From NCBI GenBank assembly GCA_041749475.1, contig JBGTBD010000067.1, positions 26,868 to 90,867 on the forward strand: a DNA stretch of 64,000 nucleotides, in the 5' to 3' direction. The stretch comes from JBGTBD01 sp041749475 (GTDB lineage Bacteria; Pseudomonadota; Alphaproteobacteria; Rickettsiales; UBA998). How positions within the stretch are numbered: the stretch's first letter is position 1; every line of letters starts with the position of its first letter. The position numbers and the translations under genes were made by a program. Below the pieces are notes generated by a model. The model saw only the letters and a list, made by a program, of their open reading frames with translations. It had not been told where the DNA came from and searched no databases. Shown one piece after another: positions 9,457 to 17,274 of the stretch.

Positions 9457-10218
9457 CTAGGTCCTTCCTTCCAGTACCGCACGGGCCCGCGGCCCGTGGA
9501 AATAATCGTGAATCCACGGATGGTCATCCTGCAAAAGTCCGGGCAGGCTGTCCACCTTGATTTTCTTATCCACCAGCACTGCCACCCGGTCGCAGATGGC
9601 AAACAGGCTGTCGAGGTCATGCGTGATCATCACCACCGCGAGATGGAGATTCTGCGACAAATCCCGAATCAGCGTATCGAACGCCGCCGCCGAGATAGGG
9701 TCAAGCCCCGCCGTCGGCTCGTCGAGGAACAGGATACGCGGGTCGAGCGCCAGCGCCCGGGCGAGGGCGGCGCGCTTCACCATCCCCCCGGAGAGTTCCG
9801 CCGGGTATTTATCCCTTGCCTCTTCCTTCAGGCCTACCAGTTCGATTTTCACTTCGGCCAGCTCATGCGCTTCTTTTTCCGTAAGGCCGGAGAATTCTAA
9901 AATAGGCAGCGCCACGTTCTCTTTGACCGTCAGGGAGGAAAACAATGCCCCCGCCTGAAACAGCACGCCCCATAGCCGTTGCATCGCCAGTTTGTCCTGC
10001 TTATCGAGCTTGGTGATGTCTTGCCCGCGGATCAGAATTTCCCCTTCATTTGGCTCATGCAACCCGATGATGGAATGCAGCAATACCGATTTGCCGCTCC
10101 CAGACCCACCAACGATGCCGAGCACTTCCCCCTGATAGATAGACAAATCCAGCCCGTCATGCACCCGGTGTGTGCCGAACTCGTTGACCAATCCACGAAT
10201 TTCGATGATCGGTTCCAT
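9457..10218 (-). CDS. mlaF: MlaF-like ABC transporter ATPase
   Basis: A 253-residue ATPase. It has Walker A GGSGSGKS near residue 36, Q-loop VLFQAGALFSSLTV, signature LSGGMVKRAALARAL and Walker B ILFLDEPTAGLDP. The Q-loop and the GGMxKR signature are typical of Mla/MCE-associated ATPases. The ATG abuts the stop of the permease gene with no gap. It powers lipid movement by the adjacent permease and MlaD. Confidence 0.93.
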   Translation of the reverse strand: MEPIIEIRGLVNEFGTHRVHDGLDLSIYQGEVLGIVGGSGSGKSVLLHSIIGLHEPNEGEILIRGQDITKLDKQDKLAMQRLWGVLFQAGALFSSLTVKENVALPILEFSGLTEKEAHELAEVKIELVGLKEEARDKYPAELSGGMVKRAALARALALDPRILFLDEPTAGLDPISAAAFDTLIRDLSQNLHLAVVMITHDLDSLFAICDRVAVLVDKKIKVDSLPGLLQDDHPWIHDYFHGPRARAVLEGRT

Positions 10219-11355
10219 CTATATCCCCAATATCGTGAAGAGGATGGAGAAAGCGGCATCGGCAAGGATGACGCTGAAGATGGAAAGCACCACGGCGCGG
10301 GTGGTACGGCTGCCGACTTCCTCGGCGGAGTTCTCGACCTCGAACCCCTGCGCGCAGCCGATAAGCCCGATGAGGATGGCGAACACAGGTGCTTTCACCA
10401 TGCCCACCCAGAACATATTGAAATCCAGCACTGTATGCAGGCGATTGATGAACTGGAGGAAGGACAGATCCATCAGCATATAGGACACGAACCATGTACC
10501 GAACAGTCCCACCATATCGGCAACGAAAGTGAGCGCCGGAAGTGCGATCAGCAACGCGATCATGCGCGGTAATACGATCAGCTCGAACGGGTCTAGCCCG
10601 AGGGTACGCAGCGCACTCACCTCCTCATTCACCTTCATCACCCCGATCTGCGCGGCGAAGGCACTGCCCGATCGCCCGGCCACCATGATAGAAGTCAGCA
10701 GCACGGCCATCTCGCGCAACACGGAAATCGCTACCAGATCCACGGTGAAGATGGTCGCGCCGAATTTCTGCAACTGGTTCGCGCCCTGATAGCCGAGCAC
10801 GATGCTGATGAGGAACGACATGAGACAGATAATCGGCAAGGCCTTGATGCCGATTTCGTTGATATGGAAAGCAATGCTGCGCAATCGCCAGCGGTCAGGC
10901 CGCCAGAAATTTGCCAGTAGCGTGGTACAGAGCTGTCCGAAGAAGGCGATAAGGTCAAATACGCCATGGATTAATTCCATGGTTGATTTCCCGAGCTGTA
11001 CGAAAGCCAGTGACACCGGATTGTCGATAGCGCAAGGGGAGGTGGGCTTATGCTCCACCTTGTCCATTAATTCGAGAATTTTCAGATGTTCATCCTGAAA
11101 TTCGGCCTGAGCGATGGTGAACCCCTCCGCGCTGAGGCGGCGGAGCAGAGCGATGAGCGCCCAGGCGGCGGACGTATCAAGCGCAGTCAACCCTTTGCCG
11201 TTGACGACGATATCGTTCGACCCCGGTGAGAGATGATCCGCCAGTTGCTGGGTGATGGTGCGCAAATGCTCCATCGTCCACGCACCCGTCAGCGCCCATA
11301 CTTCTGCGTTATCAGAAGGGGTAACGGTGATGAAATTCTGGTCGGTCTGGTGCAT
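10219..11355 (-). CDS. mlaE: MlaE-like permease with N-terminal STAS domain
   Basis: A 378-residue protein. The first 110 residues form a STAS domain (GLTALDTSAAWALIALLRRL), equivalent to a fused MlaB. The rest is the MlaE permease with about five membrane helices and the family landmarks GYQGANQLQKFGA, AGRSGSAFAAQIGVMKVNEEV and LPRMIAL. I prefer the ATG at 11355, with GAGGGAT just upstream, over the ATG at 11436, which has no ribosome site. It heads the four-gene operon. MlaC- and MlaA-like genes are not in this cluster. Confidence 0.9.
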   Translation of the reverse strand: MHQTDQNFITVTPSDNAEVWALTGAWTMEHLRTITQQLADHLSPGSNDIVVNGKGLTALDTSAAWALIALLRRLSAEGFTIAQAEFQDEHLKILELMDKVEHKPTSPCAIDNPVSLAFVQLGKSTMELIHGVFDLIAFFGQLCTTLLANFWRPDRWRLRSIAFHINEIGIKALPIICLMSFLISIVLGYQGANQLQKFGATIFTVDLVAISVLREMAVLLTSIMVAGRSGSAFAAQIGVMKVNEEVSALRTLGLDPFELIVLPRMIALLIALPALTFVADMVGLFGTWFVSYMLMDLSFLQFINRLHTVLDFNMFWVGMVKAPVFAILIGLIGCAQGFEVENSAEEVGSRTTRAVVLSIFSVILADAAFSILFTILGI

Positions 11356-11596
11356 ATCCCTCGCGTAACTGCCGGAAACTATGCAGATTTTTACCCGCCC
11401 TGTCACATGATTTATAGGCCAGTAGCCGATTTCCATGCTTTTAATGCAACTGCACCGTCACCCGATGCTACTGGAAACGCAGGAAAATTATGCGAACGAA
11501 GCTCACCCACCGACATTTCACCCCAGAAAACTGCACAAAGCGTCAAGAAACTGTAACCTTAGCTTTCTACATCTGATGAAAAGGTACTTTAACTTC

Positions 11597-13174
11597 ATGA
11601 ACGATTTCGCCTCCCGCGTGGCTCCTGATAGGGGAGTTGACCCCTCACCCACCCGTTCTCGCCGAGAGTTGCAGGATCTGCTCGCCACGCGCGTGTATAT
11701 CGATGAGCCCGCACGCCTTGTATCCAACGGATTGAGTACCGAAATCATGTGTTTTCCCAGCGACGTTCATCCACAGAACGCCCATTTGCTGCAAGAGAAA
11801 ATCCGTAGTGCGATGGAATACGCCACGACCTATCGCGACATCGGCGCCCTGAATGCGTTGCTGCGCATCCCGGCCATCGAGCCCAATTTATATCTACCCC
11901 TTGGTCTCTATCTGTATCTTGCAGATGAGTGCAGCCGTCGTGGTTTGGAGAAGACATTTCTCACCGCCGCGCGTGAAGTGGGAGCGGAACGGGAACCGGA
12001 GACTCCCAAATTTATACACGTGCATCACAGGAAAGTCGGGGAAGCGTTAAAGCTTCTGGGGATGGATGAATCACATGGGCATATACTCGATGAATGGTTC
12101 GATAAGGGCACGTTCACGGTGAACGGTGAAGTGAATGGCGTGGACACAAATGGCGATTTAGTGGGAACCTATGCCAGGCTCGCGAGTATGATTACCCATA
12201 CCCAACCCATTTTAGGGATGAACCCCTGTATCTCTTATGCCCTAGCCAATCGCACGGCGATTGAAGGAAAAAGCCCGGAGTTTGTCCATCAACATGCAAA
12301 AAATATGCTCGAAGCAGGAACACCACGCATCATGGAGCTTATCGAACAGGGCAATCAGATACGTGAAGCGCGGATACGCGAGAAAGTGCAAGAGACATTC
12401 CTCGAACCGCCTACAAGGGCGCCTGCAAGTACTCCAGGCTTTATCCGCAAAGTCTTGGATTACATGCCGGATGCTGCATTGGAAATGTTCTATCGCTGTG
12501 GGTACACAGTCGCCTATGCCGACCATGAGAATATTTCCACGGTCTATCCGGCGGAGATTGTTCCCGACAAAACACCCATTCCCGGTATATCACGAGAAAG
12601 TTATGAGGTTACGCGTGTTTCCAAGGCGGCACGGCAACTGCGCTATCGGACGTTCTTTTTGTCCAATGGCGATCGGGAGAATGCGCATGATATAAAGGAA
12701 GACCCCAATCTAAGATCACAGGTGCTTGCACAGAGTATGCTGCATGAAACCATGCACATGTTTTATTCATATCTCGGAGGCGATGAGAAAAAAGAATTAG
12801 ACGCGCTGTTGGAACGCGTGCAGGAAACGTTGGCAGCACAAACTCTCCCGGAAAGCTATACGACAAAACTAAAGACGATGGATTATAATACCTTATCGGA
12901 AGTTCTGGATTACACGTCAAAGATATATCCGAACTACAGAACACCGAATGATTCCCGCCGGGAAGAGGTCTTGTGCAACGTATACGGCATGATGCATACC
13001 GAACATGCGAGTCCGGACTCGCCGCTCAGGAAGCCTCCGCCCGGACTGGAATGTGTGAAAGAGCTGGTGGACGCTATCGACCGCGCTACTCATACATCTT
13101 TAGCCAACTGCCGTAAGGAACTCCCTCAACCCTTCCCTGAAAGGATTGAGAGAGAAATGAGCCAGCGCGCCTAG
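11597..13174 (+). CDS. Unrecognised protein with an HExxH motif (putative zinc metallopeptidase)
   Basis: A 525-residue protein I do not recognise. It carries HETMH (His383, Glu384, His387 from the start used here), the zinc-binding signature of metallopeptidases. About 70 residues later is DSRREEVLCN, whose Glu456/457 could give a third ligand as in gluzincin-type enzymes. There is no signal peptide or membrane segment. The body is largely helical and charged. The start is uncertain: ATGs at 11576 and 11597 are in frame and neither has a strong ribosome site. Its stop codon overlaps that of the convergent ydbL-like gene. It stands alone, so the context gives no hint of substrate. Confidence 0.75.
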   Translation: MNDFASRVAPDRGVDPSPTRSRRELQDLLATRVYIDEPARLVSNGLSTEIMCFPSDVHPQNAHLLQEKIRSAMEYATTYRDIGALNALLRIPAIEPNLYLPLGLYLYLADECSRRGLEKTFLTAAREVGAEREPETPKFIHVHHRKVGEALKLLGMDESHGHILDEWFDKGTFTVNGEVNGVDTNGDLVGTYARLASMITHTQPILGMNPCISYALANRTAIEGKSPEFVHQHAKNMLEAGTPRIMELIEQGNQIREARIREKVQETFLEPPTRAPASTPGFIRKVLDYMPDAALEMFYRCGYTVAYADHENISTVYPAEIVPDKTPIPGISRESYEVTRVSKAARQLRYRTFFLSNGDRENAHDIKEDPNLRSQVLAQSMLHETMHMFYSYLGGDEKKELDALLERVQETLAAQTLPESYTTKLKTMDYNTLSEVLDYTSKIYPNYRTPNDSRREEVLCNVYGMMHTEHASPDSPLRKPPPGLECVKELVDAIDRATHTSLANCRKELPQPFPERIEREMSQRA

Positions 13175-13497
13175 CGTTGCTTCCAGCTTCCGTCCGCCGC
13201 CTGATAGTAGCTGCCTGAGGGTAGGTTCGATATAATCTGCTCCGCCGCCAGTTTCGCGACCACGTCGGCAGGCTGTCCGTTCTCTTTCGAGATGCGTTCA
13301 TATTCCTGACGGCGCTTTGCGTTCACTTGCGCCGCAACATGCTGCGCTTCCTGCGATGCCTTGACGATACCGACATAGCCGGTCGTCTGTTCGCCGACCA
13401 GCCCTTGCACGCGCGCCTGTTGCAGGTCGAGCGCGTAAGCGGGGAGGCAGAGCATGGTGATGATGGCGGCAGGGAGAATTAATTTTGAGAATGTCAT
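13171..13497 (-). CDS. ydbL: YdbL-like periplasmic protein (DUF1318)
   Basis: A 108-residue secreted protein with a signal peptide (cleavage probably after PAYA, about residue 22). The mature part contains LDLQQARVQGLVGEQTTGYVG and the QVNAKRRQEYERIS segment, the hallmark of the YdbL/DUF1318 family. It is the third gene of ydbH-ynbE-ydbL. In E. coli YdbL modulates the YdbH-YnbE bridge between the membranes. Here it ends tail-to-tail with the HExxH gene, the two stop codons sharing bases. Confidence 0.87.
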   Translation of the reverse strand: MTFSKLILPAAIITMLCLPAYALDLQQARVQGLVGEQTTGYVGIVKASQEAQHVAAQVNAKRRQEYERISKENGQPADVVAKLAAEQIISNLPSGSYYQAADGSWKQR

Positions 13498-13506
13498 AAA
13501 AACCTC

Positions 13507-13692
13507 TTAGAAAATATCGGGGTTGCTGTTGATGGACTGCTTCACGTCTTTCTCGATCTCCACCTTGATATGGTGCTCGATATTGACGTTGAGATTGATC
13601 TCGATCGGCTTATCCGGCGCTTCCACTTTCACGGTGGGAGTGCACGCCGCTGCTGCCAGAAGGAGTAAAGTAGAGTATCGCATAAAGGTCAT
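13507..13692 (-). CDS. ynbE: YnbE-like outer-membrane lipoprotein
   Basis: A 61-residue lipoprotein with signal sequence and lipobox AAAAC. The mature part includes PDKPIEINLNVNIEHHIKVEI, a short beta-strand-forming stretch conserved in YnbE. The start at 13692 is supported by GGAGCAACAGAA upstream and by the ATGA overlap with the ydbH stop. YnbE is thought to stack on YdbH to complete an intermembrane lipid channel. Confidence 0.87.
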   Translation of the reverse strand: MTFMRYSTLLLLAAAACTPTVKVEAPDKPIEINLNVNIEHHIKVEIEKDVKQSINSNPDIF

Positions 13693-15119
13693 TTCTGTTG
13701 CTCCTGTAGTTTGAGTAATTGTTTGACGTCGTTGATGGGGAGGATGCTTTGCTGGATGAGCTGTAATACATCCCCTGTCAACGTGACCGTCAGTTTCACA
13801 AGGCGCCCATTGAACGCCTCTGGGTTTTTCCCCTCCACGGAGAGGCGGATGGCGGGTGTGTTATCTGGCCCCGATACTACCGACATTTTCAGCAAATCAT
13901 ACTGGAAATTACCGAGCGCCGTGCGCACCACATCCAGATTCTCATTCCCCGCACCGGGAATGGCCTCCGGCGCAATCTGCAACTGGCCTTTCTCAATGGC
14001 CTCGAACCCGCCATCCTCCAGCGCGAATATCCCGTCGATCGGATTGTAGATAATCGGCAATGTCCCGCTGACGATGCCCGTGCCTTTGATGCGCTCATCC
14101 CCCAGCGCTTCCAGCAAGGTAGCGAGTTGTACCTTTTCCAACTGCACCGGGATGCGTATAGGCTTCTTCATGCTGAGCGCGACGGAGGCATCCTTGACGC
14201 GGATTTTCCCTCCTCCCCACTCCGTCGCGAAGCTTTTGATGCGTAGCGTCCCCTGCGTCGGATCGCTCAAGGGAAGCGACAATGTAAACGCTGCTTTCTT
14301 GGTATTCTTCGCGTCCTGCGCCGTTACATTCGCGACGATATTTTTTTCCGTAACAGATGCATCCATCTTCACCGCAAGGGGAGGGATGTCCTGCTCCGCC
14401 CCGGTGATGGTCAGCTTGGGAACAACGCCCTTGATGTGCCACGTATGGGCGGCATCATCCAATGTCGCCTGTAATGTGAGAGCGTCAGCCTTCAGTGCAT
14501 ACTTCCCGAACGCCCCACCCGGCTTCGTGAGGGTCAAGGTGGCTTGAGGGGTTTCCGCCATCTGCGTCGCCACCACAAAACCGGAGGAAAGCTGCAACGC
14601 TTTGCCATGGACCTTAAGAGTACCGTCATCCACGGTGACGGAGTGTGGCAGAAGACCGCGCAAGGTCGCGGCATCGAAGAACGGGGCAAGAGCGGGCGCA
14701 GTCGCATCGGCCCCAGAATCCATCAGCGGCTCAAGCCCGCCGATCATCCACCCGGTGTCGGTTTCTCTGATAGGAATCGTCACCTTACGCGCCGTTACTT
14801 CACGCAGCTTGCCCTTTTGCACCTCCCGCCAGTCATAGGCGGCGCTGAGTGTGTCGACGGTCAGATGATGGGTGTCACCGAGATCGATGGCCGATAGCGT
14901 TGCTCCGTTTTGTGTAAGTGTATCGACATGCAGGCTATTGACCTTCAGGCCCATCCCCTCCAGCACCTGCACGACCTGCCGCCCGGCAAGGGATTGATAG
15001 GGGAGCTTGTCCCAGAACAGCACGACACCACCTGCCGCACACGCAACCAACAGGAAGAATGCGGCACTGTAGCGCCACACACGGCGGCGTCGTGACGGAG
15101 AGGGAAGAGAGTCATTCAT
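13689..15119 (-). CDS. ydbH: YdbH-like AsmA-family intermembrane lipid-transport protein
   Basis: A 476-residue protein with a basic N-terminus (SRRRRVW), one membrane helix (about 19-40) and a long periplasmic beta-rich region. The C-terminal part (GIVSGTLPIIYNPIDGIFALEDGGFEA onward) is the YdbH/dicarboxylate-transport-like domain. It is shorter than E. coli YdbH (about 880 residues), so the periplasmic groove should be shorter or oligomerise differently. I start it at 15119 (MNDSLPSPS) rather than 15203, because the longer form puts 28 residues ahead of the anchor and overlaps the tetR promoter. It is first of three coupled genes with ynbE and ydbL. Confidence 0.85.
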   Translation of the reverse strand: MNDSLPSPSRRRRVWRYSAAFFLLVACAAGGVVLFWDKLPYQSLAGRQVVQVLEGMGLKVNSLHVDTLTQNGATLSAIDLGDTHHLTVDTLSAAYDWREVQKGKLREVTARKVTIPIRETDTGWMIGGLEPLMDSGADATAPALAPFFDAATLRGLLPHSVTVDDGTLKVHGKALQLSSGFVVATQMAETPQATLTLTKPGGAFGKYALKADALTLQATLDDAAHTWHIKGVVPKLTITGAEQDIPPLAVKMDASVTEKNIVANVTAQDAKNTKKAAFTLSLPLSDPTQGTLRIKSFATEWGGGKIRVKDASVALSMKKPIRIPVQLEKVQLATLLEALGDERIKGTGIVSGTLPIIYNPIDGIFALEDGGFEAIEKGQLQIAPEAIPGAGNENLDVVRTALGNFQYDLLKMSVVSGPDNTPAIRLSVEGKNPEAFNGRLVKLTVTLTGDVLQLIQQSILPINDVKQLLKLQEQQK

Positions 15120-15197
15120 GTACTGCTTGTACCATACTCTACATGATACGGTCACCACACCTGTAACCTTCGCTTGAAGTGCGGCGAAATAGTATTG

Positions 15198-15225
15198 TTG
15201 CAAAATACCGACCGGTATGTATAAT
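15198..15225 (+). promoter_or_regulatory. tetR promoter with overlapping operator
   Basis: A -35-like TTGCAA (15198-15203) and a consensus -10 TATAAT (15220-15225) are 16 bases apart. Between them is the palindrome ATACCG-AC-CGGTAT (15205-15218), shared with the pump promoter at 15934-15947. This fits autoregulation by the TetR protein. The predicted transcript start falls at about 15232. Confidence 0.75.
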
Positions 15226-15231
15226 CACCGG

Positions 15232-15879
15232 ATGATGGTTGCTGCCGCATCGCCGAAATCCCTTATCAGTCGCCAGAATCTTCTGGAAGCGGCGATTGAT
15301 CTGATATGGCAGAGCAATTACGACCGGGTGGGCATCAACGATATATGCACTGTCGCCGGGGTAACAAAAGGCTGTTTTTACCACCATTTCGACTCAAAAG
15401 CCTCGCTTTTTCAATCGGCTGCGCTCTTTTACTGGGAGCAGACCAAAGAGCATCTGGATCGTATCTTTTCTCCCCACCACACGGCCATAGAGCAGCTACA
15501 CGGCCTGTTGGGCTTCATTGTCGAAAAACATCGCACGGAACTGGAAGAGCGAGGGGTTATTTCCGGCTGTCCGTTTTTCACCTGTGGTGCACAGGCCGGG
15601 GCGGAGGAGGAGAAATTACAGGATATCTCCATCGACATGTCAGAAAAAGTGATACGTTACAGCACAATATTAGTGCGTAACCTGCAAGAAGAGGCCTGTC
15701 TCTCCTCTCCTGCCGAACCCGCGTGGGTGGGGCGCTTGCTACATGCCTATATTCACGGGCTGGTCATGTATGCTCGTATCCACCAAGACCTTGCAACTCT
15801 TGAAAAAGATTTGTATGAGGGGGGCTATCGTTTGCTGAACGTCAAGCCAGACCTGAGGCGCATTTGCCACTCGGGGTAG
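15232..15879 (+). CDS. TetR-family transcriptional regulator of the RND pump
   Basis: A 215-residue repressor with a TetR N-terminal helix-turn-helix (LISRQNLLEAAIDLIW, then GVTKGCFYHHFDSKASLF). The C-terminal ligand domain is of the NemR/AcrR-like type with several Cys. An earlier in-frame ATG at 15217 lies inside the operator and ahead of the -10 box's end, so it could not be transcribed from this promoter. The ATG at 15232 coincides with the predicted transcription start, suggesting a leaderless message; 15235 is equally possible. It lies just upstream of the RND pump genes and shares their operator, so it very probably represses them until an inducer binds. Confidence 0.9.
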   Translation: MMVAAASPKSLISRQNLLEAAIDLIWQSNYDRVGINDICTVAGVTKGCFYHHFDSKASLFQSAALFYWEQTKEHLDRIFSPHHTAIEQLHGLLGFIVEKHRTELEERGVISGCPFFTCGAQAGAEEEKLQDISIDMSEKVIRYSTILVRNLQEEACLSSPAEPAWVGRLLHAYIHGLVMYARIHQDLATLEKDLYEGGYRLLNVKPDLRRICHSG

Positions 15880-15925
15880 TGGACTTTCCCTTGTAACTGC
15901 GTCATGTTGCACTGCAAATAACGCA

Positions 15926-15954
15926 TTGACAACATACCGACTGGTATGTATATA
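15926..15954 (+). promoter_or_regulatory. RND pump operon promoter with TetR operator in the spacer
   Basis: Consensus -35 TTGACA (15926-15931) and -10 TATATA (15949-15954) have a 17-base spacer. The spacer is almost filled by CATACCGACTGGTATG (15933-15948), nearly the same palindrome as at tetR. A bound repressor would block polymerase directly. Confidence 0.85.
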
Positions 15955-16005
15955 CCAATATGCACGCAAAAAAACGCGTAATGCAAGACGAAAAGGACTC
16001 CCAGC

Positions 16006-17241
16006 ATGCCGCCACATAGAAAAGACACTCGTCGGATTTGGGTCCTCACCGGCTTAGCTATCGTCGCTATATTTGCCGTTATCTATTTCTTCACTGGAGG
16101 AAGCTCCGCACCCGGCGGCGGTCAGATGGGCATGGAAGGGCCGATGCCCGTAAATGTGCTCACCGTGCAGGAAAAAAACGTCCGTACATGGACGACCTTC
16201 TCCGGCCGTCTCGTCGCGGTCGATAACGTCGAAATCCGCCCCCGTGTTGGCGGCGCAATTGATAAAGTATTATTCACCGAAGGCGCTATCGTCAAAAAGG
16301 GTGACCCCTTATTCCTCATCGACCCGCGCACGTATGAAGCCGCCGTTTCCAACGCCGAAGCAGCGCTCACCTCCGCCCGCAACAATGCCATTCTCGCCGA
16401 CCGGGAACAGAAACGCGGTGCATCACTTCTCAAGAATAAATTCATTCCCGAAAGCCGGTATGACGAACGCCTAAACGCCGCCAAAGTCGCCCGCGCCAAC
16501 GTACAAGCAGCAGAAGCGAATCTCCATCAGGCGAAGTTGAATCTGGAATACGCCCATATCAAAGCGCCCGTTAGCGGCCGCGTCAGCCGCGCGGAGATCA
16601 CCGTCGGCAATATCGTCGAAGCGGGGCCGAATGCGCCGGTGTTGACCACCATCGTTTCCAACGCACCCATTTATGTTGATTTCGACGTCGATGAAGCGAC
16701 CTATCTCAGTAGTGTGCGCACCAAGCAAAGTAGCAAGTCCGCCGACGTCCCAGTGGAGCTGGCATTGCAGTCCGACCCCGCCAATCCTTACACGGGTAGG
16801 ATTCAATCCTTCGATAATCAGTTGAACCCCACCTCCGGAACGATTCGCGCCCGCGCGATTTTTGCCAATGAGGACGGCGTGCTGGTTCCGGGCATGTTCG
16901 CCGATGTACGGCTCGGCAACGCCAGTATGCAGAATGCCATCATCGTCCCCGATAAAGTCATCGGCACCGATCAGGACAAGCGCTTCGTCTACGTTGTCGG
17001 GGAGAGCAATAAAGTCGCCTATCGCCCTGTCATCCTCGGCATGGGTGCGGAAGGCGGACGCATCATCACCGAAGGCCTGAAATCCGGTGAGCGCATCGTT
17101 GTCAGCGGTCTGCAACGCATCCGACCGGATATGGAAATTCAACCCATGGAAGGCGATAGCACGACGCCGGCTAGCTCTCCCGCCCCCGCCGCCCAAGACC
17201 AGACATCCGATGCCACGCCCGACACACTGGCAAAGAACTAA
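16006..17241 (+). CDS. RND efflux periplasmic adaptor (AcrA/MexA type)
   Basis: A 411-residue membrane-fusion protein with an AAGGA ribosome site. It has an N-terminal membrane helix (about 10-28) and a Gly-rich linker. Then come the first lipoyl half (VEIRPRVGGAIDKVLFTEGAIVKKG), a coiled-coil hairpin (about 105-170), the second half (YAHIKAPVSGRVSRAEITVGNIV) and the beta-barrel. The tail is Pro/Ala-rich and disordered. It links the RND pump encoded 33 bases downstream to an outer-membrane channel. No channel gene follows, so the pump may borrow one from elsewhere, possibly the lipoprotein factor at 6651. Confidence 0.93.
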   Translation: MPPHRKDTRRIWVLTGLAIVAIFAVIYFFTGGSSAPGGGQMGMEGPMPVNVLTVQEKNVRTWTTFSGRLVAVDNVEIRPRVGGAIDKVLFTEGAIVKKGDPLFLIDPRTYEAAVSNAEAALTSARNNAILADREQKRGASLLKNKFIPESRYDERLNAAKVARANVQAAEANLHQAKLNLEYAHIKAPVSGRVSRAEITVGNIVEAGPNAPVLTTIVSNAPIYVDFDVDEATYLSSVRTKQSSKSADVPVELALQSDPANPYTGRIQSFDNQLNPTSGTIRARAIFANEDGVLVPGMFADVRLGNASMQNAIIVPDKVIGTDQDKRFVYVVGESNKVAYRPVILGMGAEGGRIITEGLKSGERIVVSGLQRIRPDMEIQPMEGDSTTPASSPAPAAQDQTSDATPDTLAKN

Positions 17242-17274
17242 TACGAATCACCCTTCTTTCACGAGCGCCTCTCG

